Assembly (NCBI GenBank): GCA_949752745.1
Contig: OX457031.1
Coordinates: 54,922,803-54,986,802, forward strand
Direction of reading: 5' to 3'
Length of the DNA stretch: 64,000 bases
DNA from: Protula sp. h YS-2021
Lineage: Eukaryota; Annelida; Polychaeta; Sabellida; Serpulidae
The notes beneath the pieces are model-generated. The model ran no database searches and was not told the origin of the DNA. It saw only the letters and a list, made by a program, of their open reading frames with translations. The position numbers and the translations under genes are program-made. Below are positions 34,487 through 46,231 of this stretch, one piece after another (the stretch's first letter is position 1; each line of letters opens with the position of its first letter).

Positions 34487-36250
34487 CTAGTAGAAGTTCG
34501 TAAGCTGATCGTGAGCTAACTCTTTGGACAACATTCGAAATATCAGTACTGACAGCACAGCAGCTGCCAACTCCATGATGGGAATTGTAATCGCTTCGTT
34601 TGGAGTTTTACCCGTCAGGAAGGATGCATGAATCTCTTCCGCGTTGAACATCCGAGCATAAATCACTTGACCATATGCCATGAAACTAGCATCTGAGAAG
34701 TTGTGTAGCTCCACCTTGACAACATCATCTGCGTTTTTAGACATCGAGGTATGGATAGCTGGGACAGACTTTCCGTCTCTGAGCACCAAATGAACTTCGC
34801 AAGAAATAAAATCTGAGACATCATCGTCCCGGAAGTAGTTATTTCTGAAAATTTTTGCAAGATCAATTTGCCACGTAGAGTAAATGCCGCAACAAAGCCC
34901 ACTGGATCGTATATGGAACTTACAACCAAAAGAATGCCTCGATATGTGACAGGTTTATTGCTCAACACGACTCGAATACTTGAGTGCTTGAATGCACTGT
35001 TTGACATCCAGGACCCTCTCAACAAGGAGATCTTTGTTTACATTCTGAGCAGATGCAGCTGTCTCTATCTCAGGGATATCCTGTAGCTCATCTTTCCCGC
35101 TTGACACAAGCTTGTGTAAATTCATACAACTCTCGCGACACATAGCTGTTTTCGAAAGGTAAAATCAGATGCGTAGTATAGAAACAGATTTGAGACCATC
35201 GTCGACGCAAAAACCCTTCTCGATAAATTGCTAGGCGCCTAAACCGTAAGTAAAGTGGGGTTCTGAAACCATATGTCTGAATGCGAATGTTGAGCACAAC
35301 GGATATGATACCGCACCAAAGGTCTGAACAGTTGTCCTGTAAGACCGTTAGTCTTGAGTGATGTCTCCATTTGGCAACCGCAAAGCAACGCAAGTAAGTT
35401 ATGCTTTGCTACTCGAAAATTGTAGAACATCTTTTGGACGTCACAAACAGAAATACATAAAGGATCCATGGAACTCATGATTCTAGGATAGAGTTTAATC
35501 TATCCTTGGTAGGGATGTGTGCACAATTTGCTGATATGACGTCTCTGGAATAAAGCGCGGGAAGCTTGAACACTTCATTTGAATTCAGACCTCTGATTTG
35601 CAAATTATATAATTTGTCACTCTCAATTTAAGCATTTGCTTCAAGCACTGTTGACAAGTTCAATTTTACTGGGATTTTTTCAGTTCCTAATGTATCCCAA
35701 ATATCCAGCGAAATAAATGAGAGATTTAACTGTGCATCGAGCATGTAGTAAACTGGAATTTCCTTCGAGGGTTTGCTAGAATGTGATACACATACTGGCG
35801 GTATCATAGTATTCTTGGCGGTTCAAAATCATATCAGAACTACTTCATGCACTCGACAACCGTACACTGACTGCCTGTTGCATGTTTGACTTGGGAACAA
35901 TTTGAACTCCATGAGATGATTCAAATGTCTGCGTTTGCAAGTGCCACACACAATATCAGATTTGTAGGTTTTTTTTGTTTCATGTCCGCTCTGGAGGTAA
36001 CGGAAATTTAGCCTTTGAAATACTGTCAGCAAACTTTTGACACTCATTGCTGATTTTATTCCATTTCCACAGCAAGCGTTCTGCTTTATATTTCAGCTTC
36101 AAATTCCTACTATTCTTAGGATTTCTTCTACCAGGGCTCTGAAAGAACACAACAGGGTTGTTTGCTATGCCTTCCTCTTTAGAGAAGAATAACATAAATT
36201 CCGAAAATGTCATAACAATTTGTTGCTAACCGCTGGTCAGCGACTTCATG
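34487..36250 (-). pseudogene. BEL-B RT, RNase H and gag-knuckle remnants
   Basis: Minus strand, from 36.25 kb down: a knuckle-like VCGTCKRRHL (about 35950), RT motif A VCDVQKMFYNFRV (35435-35400), the RT tail RVVLSNKPVTYRGILLVVSSIYDPVGF (34970-34890), and RNase H HNFSDASFMAYGQVIYARMF with IPIMELAAAVLS (34725-34560). Each block is in its own short frame. YVDD is not visible intact. The blocks keep the order normal for BEL/Pao pol. Confidence 0.7.
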
Positions 36251-38459
36251 TGCCCACCTGCGAACAAACCACGTTCTTAGCTTGCGTAAGACTACGATTT
36301 TAAGCTTTGTCGATCAGAATCTCTAGGCTTTGTACAGAATTCATCACAATCTCACACTTTGTAAAGAAGTCCACACATATTTGTACACTAAAACTGTCGT
36401 TTCCTTCCATCTTTGGCCAAGAGTTCAGTTTTTAATGGACGCCTAAGCAAGCCTAAACTGATCTTTTAAACTCTTATTGAGCAAGTGGTAAGAACGTGAG
36501 TATGCTTGTTCAGAAGACAGTAGGAACAATCCTTGCACTGCCTCTTTAGCTTCGCTGCTCAAGTAGCGGTGAAGGAGATTTTCCAGGTCAAGCACTGCTG
36601 GCTCGATGATGGGTAACTCAGTGCTAATTGATCACACTTAGACTAAGAAACATCATCAATAGAAGTCTGCGAAGGGAGACCTGGGTGTTGACTAAATGTC
36701 TAGAATCTATGTAGGCTGAGCATTTTTTATAAAACGTAGCCCTGGCAGATGTGGTACATGTAAAAGAGTGTTGACAAGACTGGTAACCGGACTTCAGTAC
36801 CGTGGTAGTAACTTTGAGTGTAATATTCAGAAGCTGGATTTGCGGTACTCCATTTCACAGAAGTCTGCACTGGAGAACTAATAGGGAATGACTAAAGTGA
36901 AGCTCGATATAGGATTTGCAGTGTTTTGGTAACTAACCAGTGCTGACTGACAGGCAGTTACAACTGCATCTGATGTCACTGAAGAATGCATAATTGGTTC
37001 CTTTTGATCAGCAGAATGGGACTCAATGCCTCAATGCCCTAGCTTTCTCGTCTGAACTTGAGTACCATTCGCTATAGTCCTCAGTTGACACTTTAGAGAT
37101 TTGGTGAGAATTTTTACTCGATGAAGCCTTCCTTTCATGTAAACCGTCTAGAGCGTGCAACCAAAAAAGTGCTCAGGAAAAGATAAATTATCTGAATTTG
37201 TATGACTTGTAGTGTTCCCTACAAAGGAGGTTGATTATTTTTTCGTCGATATGATAAAGCAAGCAAATGGGACAACAGTTCAAGGCAGGGGATCACTTTG
37301 CAAAGTAAAACTCTATTTGCTCAAAATACCGTGTAAAAATATTGGCTATCACAATGAACTCGCACAGAAATACTTCTGTGTGTGAAATTCCAAAGAGTAC
37401 TGGCCATTACAAAACATCAAGCAAAGTAGCACTTACTGCCTCAAATACCAGTAAATGCAAACTTTATTTGTATATTGGCTAGCTGTCTATAAGGTTGCCT
37501 TGAAAGCTTTAATTCATCAACGAATTCATTTGTAATAACGTCGCACAAGCTTAATGGCCTTTCTATTGAGGATAAATGATGATATTCCAATACCACAAAT
37601 AAACAGAAGAAATATTGTAGGCGTATCTTTCGATATAAAAATATGAACCCTGTCTAATTTAACGTTAATACACAAAAAACATAACCCATCACATTCACAA
37701 AATGATAATAAATTAAATACCAATCTTGACGTCAATTGAATTTAGACTAATAATTGCTTGAGAAAGGCTAGTTATTTTTTAACAGTACAGTGTATTTAAA
37801 GTTAATTATTCTTTGGCTGTGGCATAAGGCTCAGTGCCTTGTAAATAACTTCGAATGTAATTTTACAGATAAACAGACACCATTCACTAACCACCAAAGA
37901 GGATTTCAGATCACCAGAGTATTGCTTCTAGTTTTTTAAATATAAAAACAGAACAATGTATTTCAGTGAGGCAACAAATTAGATTTGAACTCAATGCAGT
38001 TGTCGATTTAGTAAAACTTAAATGTGGTTTAATTTGTCACCTGGGGAGATTCATGCCCAGCCAATTACCAACTAGTTTTTTTTAAAAGGGACTTGAAATA
38101 GTCACTGACCAATTCTCTACTTTTTGTTCCAACACTAAAGGTGGCGCTATCATCAGAATTACATCGCCATTTACTTTATTCAATCTAATTTACCGATGCA
38201 ACTATAATTTAATACTAAAAATGTTTATTCTAACGAGATAATACAAACAAAACAAATTCAGCTCATACATCATACCGTCAGGTCAAGCCGCAGAATTCCA
38301 TGCAAATTTTTAGAGTGTAGCTGTTCGTCAGTCACCTTCAGATGTTTATAGAAACATGAGCCCGAAATTTAGCGAAAATTGTCATAGGAACTTGCAGCTT
38401 GCTCCTGTTGCTCTATTTCCATCCTCGACGGATTGTTAATGCTGCTGTGTGGTAATCTT
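36251..38459 (-). other. BEL-B gag and leader region, unreadable as protein
   Basis: It aligns in places with the BEL-A leader and gag region on the opposite strand (for example the TTACCACACAGCAGC segment after the LTR, at about 38430). No open frame over 70 codons has a family motif. Treat it as decayed element DNA. Confidence 0.5.
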
Positions 38460-38879
38460 GTTCTACTGTAGCGTTCAAATGGGGAGACGTTGGATGCACG
38501 AGAGACTCACGGAAGGAAGGATGAACGGAAACCACGGAGAATTAGAACTGTTTTGCATTTTTATTGACGACCAGACGACAAAACTACGATAAACCACAAA
38601 TAAAAATAATAAATAAAAAACAACTGGGTGTGTACGAAACACTTAATGACGAACATACGAACTGATATATTTTCCCACGTCAAATCAGCAGAACAACATT
38701 TAAATAACGAAAATATATTACTTTTTGCGACTACATACTACACGTTATCATGATAATGTTAAAAAAGCCTTTTAAGACTTTGTGGCCAATTGTAGGATTT
38801 CGAACAAATTTTGTATTTATAGATCCTTACGGTTCAACATACACTTTTCAAATGATGAAAAAGTCTTTAAACATAGCTT

Positions 38880-39075
38880 TATATCCAACATCTTGTTGAA
38901 TAACAATTTGTTGAACAACATGTTGAGCATGTTCAACTTGTCCAACAACATGTTGAACATTTTGAACTTGTTGAACATGTTGAACAACATGTTGAACATG
39001 TTGAACAACATGTTGAACATGTTGAACAATTTGTTGACCAATTTATTGAACAACTTGTTAAAAAATTGTTGAACA
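38880..39075. repeat. TTGAACAACATG/TTGAACATG low-complexity array
   Basis: Alternating TTGAACAACATG and TTGAACATG units. The plus and minus ORFs over it (LNNMLNML and FNMLFNMF) are repeat artefacts. It begins shortly after the truncated BEL-B LTR. Confidence 0.9.
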
Positions 39076-39109
39076 ATACCATGACGTAATATGTTCCAAA
39101 AATAATTCG

Positions 39110-39215
39110 AACACGTCTTTGGAATGGGCTTGCCATTCGAACACATGCTTGAATGGGCTTGCCATTCGAGCACATCTTTGAATGGGCTTGCCATTCGAAC
39201 ACATCTTTGAAAGGA
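39110..39215. repeat. 28-bp tandem repeat, about four copies
   Basis: Unit like CGAACACATCTTTGAATGGG followed by CTTGCCATT, four copies with few differences. Confidence 0.9.
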
Positions 39216-39317
39216 CGCGGTCTTCCTACATAACTAACCACATTTTCACTTTCCATTTTCCAACAACCAACCAAGTGGTAAATATGCAAAAATCTCAAAT
39301 TTTCTGAATTTTTGCTA

Positions 39318-39392
39318 TCCTGACGGGGGGGTTCCACGATAGTTTTTCGGGGGGGAGGGGGGTCATGATATTTTTTCCGGGGGGGGGGTGAT
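39318..39392. repeat. G-run cluster, possible quadruplex
   Basis: Four runs of 6-10 G within 75 bp (near 39324, 39350, 39358 and 39381), the composition needed for a G-quadruplex on the plus strand. No gene is near. Confidence 0.6.
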
Positions 39393-39427
39393 TTCCAAGT
39401 CAGGTGATTTGGTCACATAGTCACATA

Positions 39428-39512
39428 TCATGATCTAGGGTTAGGCCGCCAATACCACCAACCCTCACGGGACCGAGTCCTATGCTCTACCGACTGAGCT
39501 ATTCCGGACTTA
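39428..39512 (-). pseudogene. tRNA-like segment, possibly SINE head
   Basis: The minus strand reads TCCGGAATAGCTCAGTCGG then TAGAGC, a near-perfect tRNA D-arm with an A-box promoter. This is followed by an AGGACTCGGTCC anticodon-arm-like part. The expected T-arm/B box (GGTTCGANTCC) is degenerate and the 3' acceptor strand does not pair with the 5' end, so it is not a working tRNA gene. A tRNA-derived SINE head is possible. Confidence 0.5.
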
Positions 39513-39705
39513 ACCAGAAAGTTTGTGAAAACATGCTATATAACCTTATAATGCATACATTCATCACGCACTCTTTCATGGCACATATTCATCATACACA
39601 GTCATCATGTACTCATTCATAATGTACCATTCAGTATACTCACTCATAATACACATCCGTAATGCACTCTATGCTCTAGGGGTAGGATTATGCCTCTTAC
39701 GGTTT

Positions 39706-39911
39706 TGACGTCATTGTGATGTCATCATAACGTCATCATTATGACGTCATTATGACGTCACTGGAACGGGCGCGCGCTCTGTCAATCACCATCTGGCGTA
39801 GAATCCCCATGGGGGTTCTACGTCAACCTTGTCACGTCATTATGACGTCACAGATGTCGTGGAATCCTCATGGGGGTTCTACGCCACTCTTGCCACGTCA
39901 TTATGACGTCA
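39706..39911. promoter_or_regulatory. Cluster of five TGACGTCA palindromes in an about 60-bp repeat
   Basis: TGACGTCA, the full CRE/ATF palindrome, occurs at 39706, 39742, 39753, 39843 and 39904. The last ones sit in repeats that also share CGTCATTATGACGTCAC and a GGGGGTTCTACG segment. Whether any factor binds is unknown. It may only be the sequence of a satellite. Confidence 0.6.
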
Positions 39912-40127
39912 CTTCCTGGCGTAGAATATCCCATTTCTACACTACTGGTGACCGCCAACTTTAGTCATTCTTTCATCGCTTTTGATTATAATTGACTCGC
40001 AATTCAGCTTGGGCTGTTGCAACATATCTCAGGCGAATTGCGTAATTTTCATTTTTGTAATTAAAATCCATTCTTTCGCTTTATTACATTTCATTTCAAA
40101 CTCCCAGCGTAATTTAATTAGGGGCCG

Positions 40128-40258
40128 GGTTTGTTTTTGGGCCGAGCCTGTTTGGGGTCGGGTTCTCCTACTGAAAATCGGCCGGGTTCTCCGGGGCCAG
40201 CAATCTTTTTGCGGCCGGGTTCTCTGGAGCCGGGTTTTAGTTGGGGCCGGATTCTTCT
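40128..40258. repeat. GGCCGGGTTCT-type degenerate repeat
   Basis: Six or so copies of a G-rich unit near GGCCGGGTTCTC. The ORFs across it are artefacts. Confidence 0.6.
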
Positions 40259-40592
40259 GATACCTTTCAAAATGGAGCCGTTTCTCGCGAGATTGTGAAA
40301 TCGCTTATTGAATGTAAAAAAGATGAGATTACTTACTTCAAAGTATAGGAGAACAAACATTTATTGCACAATTGGGTGCGCATGTGCGAGGAACTACAAT
40401 CGTCAAATTTTAAAACAAACTGTTTTGGAAACTTTAGGTGAAAAAATGCTCGTACCTATCTGAAAAACATAAAAAAATATATATAAATAAACAAAGAAAA
40501 CAGTTTGTGAAATATGTAAGAAAAAGAAAAAACACGTAGATATAAGAAACACTGATAGAAGAGAATGTGAAGAATGTTACAAGACAAGTACT

Positions 40593-41087
40593 GTGGGAAA
40601 AAGGAACCTTGAAGAAGACTTATCTAGAAATATTGAGCAACAGGCACACAGCACACCGAAAAATCGGCAAGAATCAGGAAAACATTTCCTGTGTATGACT
40701 TGTGAAAAATGCGTAGACAATCTCATAGCTTGTGAAATGTGTGAAAATGGTTCTGTGCTGGGTGCGCAGAGTTGAAACCTGATGAGTTCAACGTTCTCAT
40801 AAACAATAATGAGACCCTACAATTTTTCTGCAAAGAATGCCTTCCTAACCTAAAGAACGCGCTGTTACAAACAAGAATGGAAGATGGGAAAACTCCAAGG
40901 TCATCGCCAAGAACTTTACAATTCGACAAAGAAACAGTAGTTAATCCAGGTACGTCTAACCCACTCTCCCTATCCTTGGAGGACCGGATAACAAGCATTG
41001 AAGAAGCCGTAAAAAAGTTACTGAATGCTAGCAGAGAGAAAACCCATAAACATGAAGAGACAACCCAAGAGCTCAAGAAAATAAACA
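40593..41087 (+). pseudogene. LINE-D ORF1, N-terminal part with PHD-like finger
   Basis: ORF1 proteins of CR1 LINEs bind element RNA and often start with a PHD-like zinc finger. Here CMTCEKCVDNLIACEMC is read in the first frame. A one-base loss near 40745 shifts the sequel, with its Trp and CAGC pair, into the second frame, which then continues (from 40772) FCKECLPNLKNALL and a Glu/Lys-rich helix LEDRITSIEEAVKKLL. The frame runs up to KKIN at the PLE2 target duplication. It resumes after 6.5 kb at 47640 in the same phase. Confidence 0.75.
41075..41087. repeat. Left target-site duplication of PLE2
   Basis: AAGAAAATAAACA here equals 47640-47652. Removing 41088-47652 restores an uninterrupted LINE-D ORF1 reading frame across the site (KKIN then SEIKK). 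Confidence 0.88.
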
Positions 41088-41292
41088 ATGCAAATGTAAA
41101 ACGGTGTGTGAACAAGGTAAAGCTTTTTTAAAAAAAGTTTTTGTCTCCTCGTTGACCGAGTGTTGTGGATCTCCTCGGAAGGAATGCAGCCAGCAAAGGC
41201 CGTAAACGGCAAATAAATATTAAATCTGTAAAACTGGCAAACACAACAATGAGAATAAGATGAGCGGTTTAGAGTTTTTTTTTCTTTTTATT

Positions 41293-41332
41293 GCCTTACT
41301 AGTTTCGGTCGGAGAGACCTTCTTCAGAGGCC
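41293..41332 (-). ncRNA. Hammerhead-like motif, PLE2 left arm
   Basis: Minus strand: GGCCT, CTGAAGA, spacer A, GGTC-TCTCC-GACC stem II, GAAA, palindrome CTAG, T, A, then AGGC pairing with GCCT to close stem I. All core positions are present, with A at the nucleotide before the predicted cut. One unpaired A after CTGAAGA departs from the textbook core. Confidence 0.65.
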
Positions 41333-41687
41333 GTGTGATTTCAAGTTAAATTCCTCCCCTGAGCTACCCAAAAAACGGTGTCTTCAGTTTAGCATTGTGA
41401 CGTAATAACTGCCCCTGCCCCGCTTTGTGATTGTTTCGTCACAAGTGTCGTTGTAGTTGTGCATAGATACATATAAGCATTTTCTAAGAAATCTTAGTTG
41501 CATCGAAATATAAATGTACCGTGATTCTTTCGTTTACTGAATCTTGAAAAAAGAATTGTAATAAGTGATAATTATATATAATTTTGTTTAATGAAAAAGA
41601 TATTTAAAATGGGTATTTATAGTCTAAAAATGTTACTGTCTGGCACTTGTGGTATATACGATTGCATGTCCTGGTGGTGTTTGTTCT

Positions 41688-42626
41688 TTAATCACTGGTA
41701 GATTCATCATCAGATGACAACATTGAGTCCATGCGTAGGATGTCTATGTAATTATTGGTTTCTCCATCCATTTTTCCTTCTTTTTGCGCATTGTTTACTT
41801 GGATTACCGGCGTTATTTTGGCGATGCGTGGGTCATCAGGGGCTAGTAAACCCTCGGGTGGACCTTCAATTTCTGTATATGTCAGCTGTGTGGTGACAGT
41901 AGTGTGGTCTTTTGAGGTTTCGTATCTCACGATTCTTTCCCCTTTCATCATTGACCGTGCACGTTTGTCCCTATAGTCATCCTTTTTTGGGGTGTCGAGA
42001 TCCTGTCGTCTGGTTATTTTTTGGAAGAATCTGGGGTATGAGACGGCGTCTGAAGTGCAAAAATACTGTTTGGGTTTCAAGTGTGTTCGTCTTAGAACCA
42101 TTGTGTATTCGCCGTGGTTTTTTGTAAGTTTCGTTACCACCGGGGGTAATGTTTCATCCGGCACTGGGGTGGGTGGTCTGCTTCTTGGTTGTAGCTTATG
42201 TGGTATATCTTTAAAATCACAGTTTTTAAGAGTTGGTGTGAAGGTAAATTGTGACATGATAGCCTCATTCTGGAAGATGTGTGATCGTCGTATGTTGTTT
42301 ATTGATCTGGCTTCAATCGGTGGTACGTATGCCGTTGGTGGTTCCGCGTTTCTCTTGTTGTGCCAAGGGTCCACTTTCACTAAAAAATCCTTAATATCCA
42401 TATTGTGAATGCGTCTGATATGTTTTGCCAATCCATCTCGTCTTGTGAAACTTTTTTCGCAAACTGGGCAGTGGTGCCTCGGTGGTGCAAATAAATGAAT
42501 ACTACTTATGTGCCTTTTTAAAGATGATGAACTTCCAAATGTTTTTTCACAAATGTTACATTCGACGTTGGCTTTTGTTGGTTTTCTGCGTATAGGTGTG
42601 CGGTCTGCTTTCTTTATCGTTGTCAT
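41688..42626 (-). CDS. PLE2 second ORF, two-finger C2H2 protein (left arm)
   Basis: 312-residue intact ORF. Near the N-terminus are two classical C2H2 fingers: CNICEKTFGSSSSLKRHISSIH (about residues 22-43) and CPVCEKSFTRRDGLAKHIRRIH (about 53-74), preceded by a Lys/Arg-rich start. The remaining 230 residues match no family I know: a Pro-rich middle, basic stretches and an acidic Ser/Asp tail (SSDDESTSD). The ATG lies one base after the stop of the RT/GIY-YIG ORF, suggesting reinitiation or a shared transcript. It may bind element RNA or DNA, as LINE ORF1 proteins do, but that is inference. The right-arm copy (46232-47170) differs at about nine residues. Confidence 0.85.
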   Translation of the reverse strand: MTTIKKADRTPIRRKPTKANVECNICEKTFGSSSSLKRHISSIHLFAPPRHHCPVCEKSFTRRDGLAKHIRRIHNMDIKDFLVKVDPWHNKRNAEPPTAYVPPIEARSINNIRRSHIFQNEAIMSQFTFTPTLKNCDFKDIPHKLQPRSRPPTPVPDETLPPVVTKLTKNHGEYTMVLRRTHLKPKQYFCTSDAVSYPRFFQKITRRQDLDTPKKDDYRDKRARSMMKGERIVRYETSKDHTTVTTQLTYTEIEGPPEGLLAPDDPRIAKITPVIQVNNAQKEGKMDGETNNYIDILRMDSMLSSDDESTSD

Positions 42627-42627
42627 T

Positions 42628-44421
42628 TTAACTGATTAGGTTCAGTCCATGTGGTTGTCTTGTTCGGAAATTAGATATTAATGCTTCTTCGAGGCGGAGT
42701 CGATCATTTGTATTTTGCGTTGCTATTCGTAATGGCGTTACGCTCAGATTGCTTACGTTATGCGTTACGAAATGTGCGCTGACTGGTTTGTGTGGGTCTC
42801 GTTTAGCGATATCATTAAAGTGGCCGTACATGCGTTGTCTTAAAGAGTTACTCGTTTGTCCTATATATTGTATACCACACAGGTTGCATGTAATCAAATA
42901 TACTACAGGTGCCGTATTACAATCGAGGTGGCCTTTTATTTTTAAAGTATATGTTTTGTCTCTGTTGACTGCCGTGTTCGTTGTGGTTATAAACTGGCAT
43001 GTCTTGCACTTTTTGCCGCATCGAAATGATCCGCTAGGTTCCGGTTTGCGATATTTCACGTCGCTTGTGACTAAGATTTGTCTTAGACTTTTTCCTTTTC
43101 TGAAAGCTGTTATTATTCTGGTCTTTTTGAAATGTTCCGTAGTTGGGTTCTCACAAATAATTCCGTAGTTTTGATGTAATATTTTCGGTAGAATGGTGAG
43201 TTTAGGATGGTATGTTATGCAGAAAGGAATCACGTTATTTTGGGTGTTTTGCTTCTTTGTTTTTAATAATTCTTCCCTGCTTTTCTGGCGTGCGTGTTCG
43301 ATCTGTGTGTCTATCAGTTCATGACTGTAGTGTTTCCTTAGAAAATATGTTTTCAGTTGTTTAACATGTTTTTCAAAATCCTCTAATCTACTGCAGATTT
43401 TTCTAATTCTTAGGGCTTGGGAGTATGGAATATTATCTTTCTGGCTTCTAGGGTGGCACGACTTGTAATCTAGATATTGATGGGCGTCCGTTGGTTTTGT
43501 ATACAGAGTGGTGTGCAATTTTCGATTTTCTATAAAAACCGTGGTGTCTAAAAAATTGACTGCTGTATCGGAGAATTCTGCTGTGAATTTAAGTGTCGGA
43601 TGGAATTCGTTCAGATCTTCGAGAAAATCATTAAGACTGTCTGCGCCCCATGTCCACATGCTGAAAATATCATCTATATATCTGAACCAAACTAGTGGTC
43701 TGAAGGTTTGTGTTTCTAAGAATGCCATGGTGAGAATGCTATAATTTACTGACATGCTGCTGCCCATGGTGGTTCCATGTTTTTGATGATACATCTTGCC
43801 ATTGAATTCAAAATAGTTTCGAGTTAGAATGATTTCAATCATTTTCAAAATGTGTTCTGTTGGGATGTCAGGATCTGCTCTTGAATCTAATGCCCTTTTT
43901 GCAGCGTTGATGCCGTCCTTGTGGGGGATGTTGGTATATAGAGCTGATACATCTATAGTGACTAATATTGAGTTTTTCGGGATTTCACCAAGTTTTTCAA
44001 TTTTGTGATAAAATCCGTGGTATCTTTTATGTAACTTTTAGTGTTTCTGGCATTTTCTTGCAAATAGCGGTCTACAAACTTAGATAGTTTTTCTGTTGGG
44101 CCATTTACTTGTGATATTATTGGTCTGCCTGGATTGCCTGATTTATGTATCTTTGGCAGCATGTAAAAAAGTGGTGTTCTTGCATTTTTTGTTTTTAGTT
44201 GCGGTGCTAAGTCGCAGCTTATGATTCTTTTCTTTTCCAAATCTGTAATAAAATCATTTACCTCTTTGGTTAATTTTACGGTAGGGTCATTTTTAACCGG
44301 CTCATAGTGTTTTTTGTTTGATAGTTGTCTGCTTGCTTCATTTAGGTACTGTTGTCTGCCCCATATTACTATTGCACCGCCTTTGTCTGCTGGTTTTATT
44401 ATAATATCTTTGTTTTGTTTT
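42628..44421 (-). pseudogene. PLE2 reverse transcriptase with GIY-YIG endonuclease (left arm)
   Basis: The minus strand reads from the centre: KPADKGGAIVIWGRQQYL, FYMLPKIHKSGNPGRPI, then a frameshift near 43975. After it come motif A LVTIDVSALYTNIPH, motif B KHGTTMGSSMSVN, motif C FRYIDDIFSMW, HQYLDYKSCHP, a CGKKCKTC zinc site, and the GIY-YIG block CNLCGIQYIGQTSNSLRQR. ORFs are 43962-44240 and 42628-43848. The N-terminal part before KPADKGG is missing. A 15-bp in-frame deletion removes five residues after SILTM. The RT copies element RNA at nicked DNA or telomeric ends and GIY-YIG nicks DNA. The frameshift rules out full-length protein. Confidence 0.88.
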
Positions 44422-46230
44422 AAAACAAAACAAAGATATTATAATAAAACCAGCAGACAAAGGCGGTGCAATAGTAATATGGGGCAGACAACAGTACCTA
44501 AATGAAGCAAGCAGACAACTATCAAACAAAAAACACTATGAGCCGGTTAAAAATGACCCTACCGTAAAATTAACCAAAGAGGTAAATGATTTTATTACAG
44601 ATTTGGAAAAGAAAAGAATCATAAGCTGCGACTTAGCACCGCAACTAAAAACAAAAAATGCAAGAACACCACTTTTTTACATGCTGCCAAAGATACATAA
44701 ATCAGGCAATCCAGGCAGACCAATAATATCACAAGTAAATGGCCCAACAGAAAAACTATCTAAGTTTGTAGACCGCTATTTGCAAGAAAATGCCAGAAAC
44801 ACTAAAAGTTACATAAAAGATACCACGGATTTTATCACAAAATTGAAAAACTTGGTGAAATCCCGAAAAACTCAATATTAGTCACTATAGATGTATCAGC
44901 TCTATATACCAACATCCCCCACAAGGACGGCATCAACGCTGCAAAAAGGGCATTAGATTCAAGAGCAGATCCTGACATCCCAACAGAACACATTTTGAAA
45001 ATGATTGAAATCATTCTAACTCGAAACTATTTTGAATTCAATGGCAAGATGTATCATCAAAAACATGGAACCACCATGGGCAGCAGCATGTCAGTAAATT
45101 ATAGCATTCTCACCATGGATGATCTGGAAACGGCATTCTTAGAAACACAAACCTTCAGACCACTAGTTTGGTTCAGATATATAGATGATATTTTCAGCAT
45201 ATGGACATGGGGCGCAGACAGTCTTAATGATTTTCTCGAAGATCTGAACGAATTCCATCCGACACTTAAATTCACAGCAGAATTCTCCGATACAGCAGTC
45301 AGTTTTTTAGACACACCGGTTTTTATAGAAAATCGAAAATTGCACACCACTCTGTATACAAAACCAACGGACGCCCATCAATATCTAGATTACAAGTCGT
45401 GCCACCCTAGAAGCCAGAAAGATAATATTCCATACTCCCAAGCCCTAAGAATTAGAAAAATCTGCAGTAGATTAGAGGATTTTGAAAAACATGTTAAACA
45501 ACTGAAAACATATTTTCTAAGGAAACACTACAGTCATGAACTGATAGACACACAGATCGAACACGCACGCCAGAAAAGCAGGGAAGAATTATTAAAAACA
45601 AAGAAGCAAAACACCCAAAATAACGTGATTCCTTTCTGCATAACATACCATCCTAAACTCACCATTCTACCGAAAATATTACATCAAAACTACGGAATTA
45701 TTTGTGAGAACCCAACTACGGAACATTTCAAAAAGACCAGAATAATAACAGCTTTCAGAAAAGGAAAAAGTCTAAGACAAATCTTAGTCACAAGCGACGT
45801 GAAATATCGCAAACCGGAACCTAGCGGATCATTTCGATGCGGCAAAAAGTGCAAGACATGCCAGTTTATAACCACAACGAACACGGCAGTCAACAGAGAC
45901 AAAACATATACTTTAAAAATAAAAGGCCACCTCGATTGTAATACGGCACCTGTAGTATATTTGATTACATGCAACCTGTGTGGTATACAATATATAGGAC
46001 AAACGAGTAACTCTTTAAGACAACGCATGTACGGCCACTTTAATGATATCGCTAAACGAGACCCACACAAACCAGTCAGCGCACATTTCGTAACGCATAA
46101 CGTAAGCAATCTGAGCGTAACGCCATTACGAATAGCAACGCAAAATACAAATGATCGACTCCGCCTCGAAGAAGCATTAATATCTAATTTCCGAACAAGA
46201 CAACCACATGGACTGAACCTAATCAGTTAA
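44422..46230 (+). pseudogene. PLE2 reverse transcriptase with GIY-YIG endonuclease (right arm)
   Basis: Mirror copy of the left-arm gene: ORFs 44603-44881 (fingers) and 44995-46230 (411 residues; motif B, YIDD at about 45178, zinc site, GIY-YIG at about 45978-46020). It has the five residues (DDLET) deleted in the left arm. The frameshift near 44845-44870 sits at the same place as in the left arm. The 5' end is the fold-back centre, so the first part of the protein is absent here too. Stop TAA at 46228-46230 is followed after one base by the zinc-finger ORF. Confidence 0.88.
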
Positions 46231-46231
46231 A

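Larger units (their letters stand above)
32430..38762 (-). mobile_element. BEL-B, minus-strand relative of BEL-A, truncated at both LTRs
   Basis: Its 3' LTR piece is at about 32430-32800 and its 5' LTR piece at 38460-38762, both matching the BEL-A LTRs in reverse orientation. Internal parts align with BEL-A (for example 34230 with 25543, and 34950 with 14060). It therefore shows what BEL-A lost around the PLE1 insertion. The 5' LTR keeps only its last 300 bp and abuts simple-repeat DNA at 38762. All genes are broken. Confidence 0.75.

Noticed and set aside
38782..39337. ORFs of 96-134 codons on both strands
   Set aside because: They read the TTGAACAACATG array and the 28-bp tandem repeat; no real protein signature.
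39428..39512. Functional tRNA gene
   Set aside because: The T-arm/B box is degenerate and the acceptor strands do not pair.
42749..43168. 139-codon ORF present in both PLE2 arms (also 45690-46109)
   Set aside because: Antisense to the conserved RT/GIY-YIG frame; its presence in both arms only reflects the inverted duplication.
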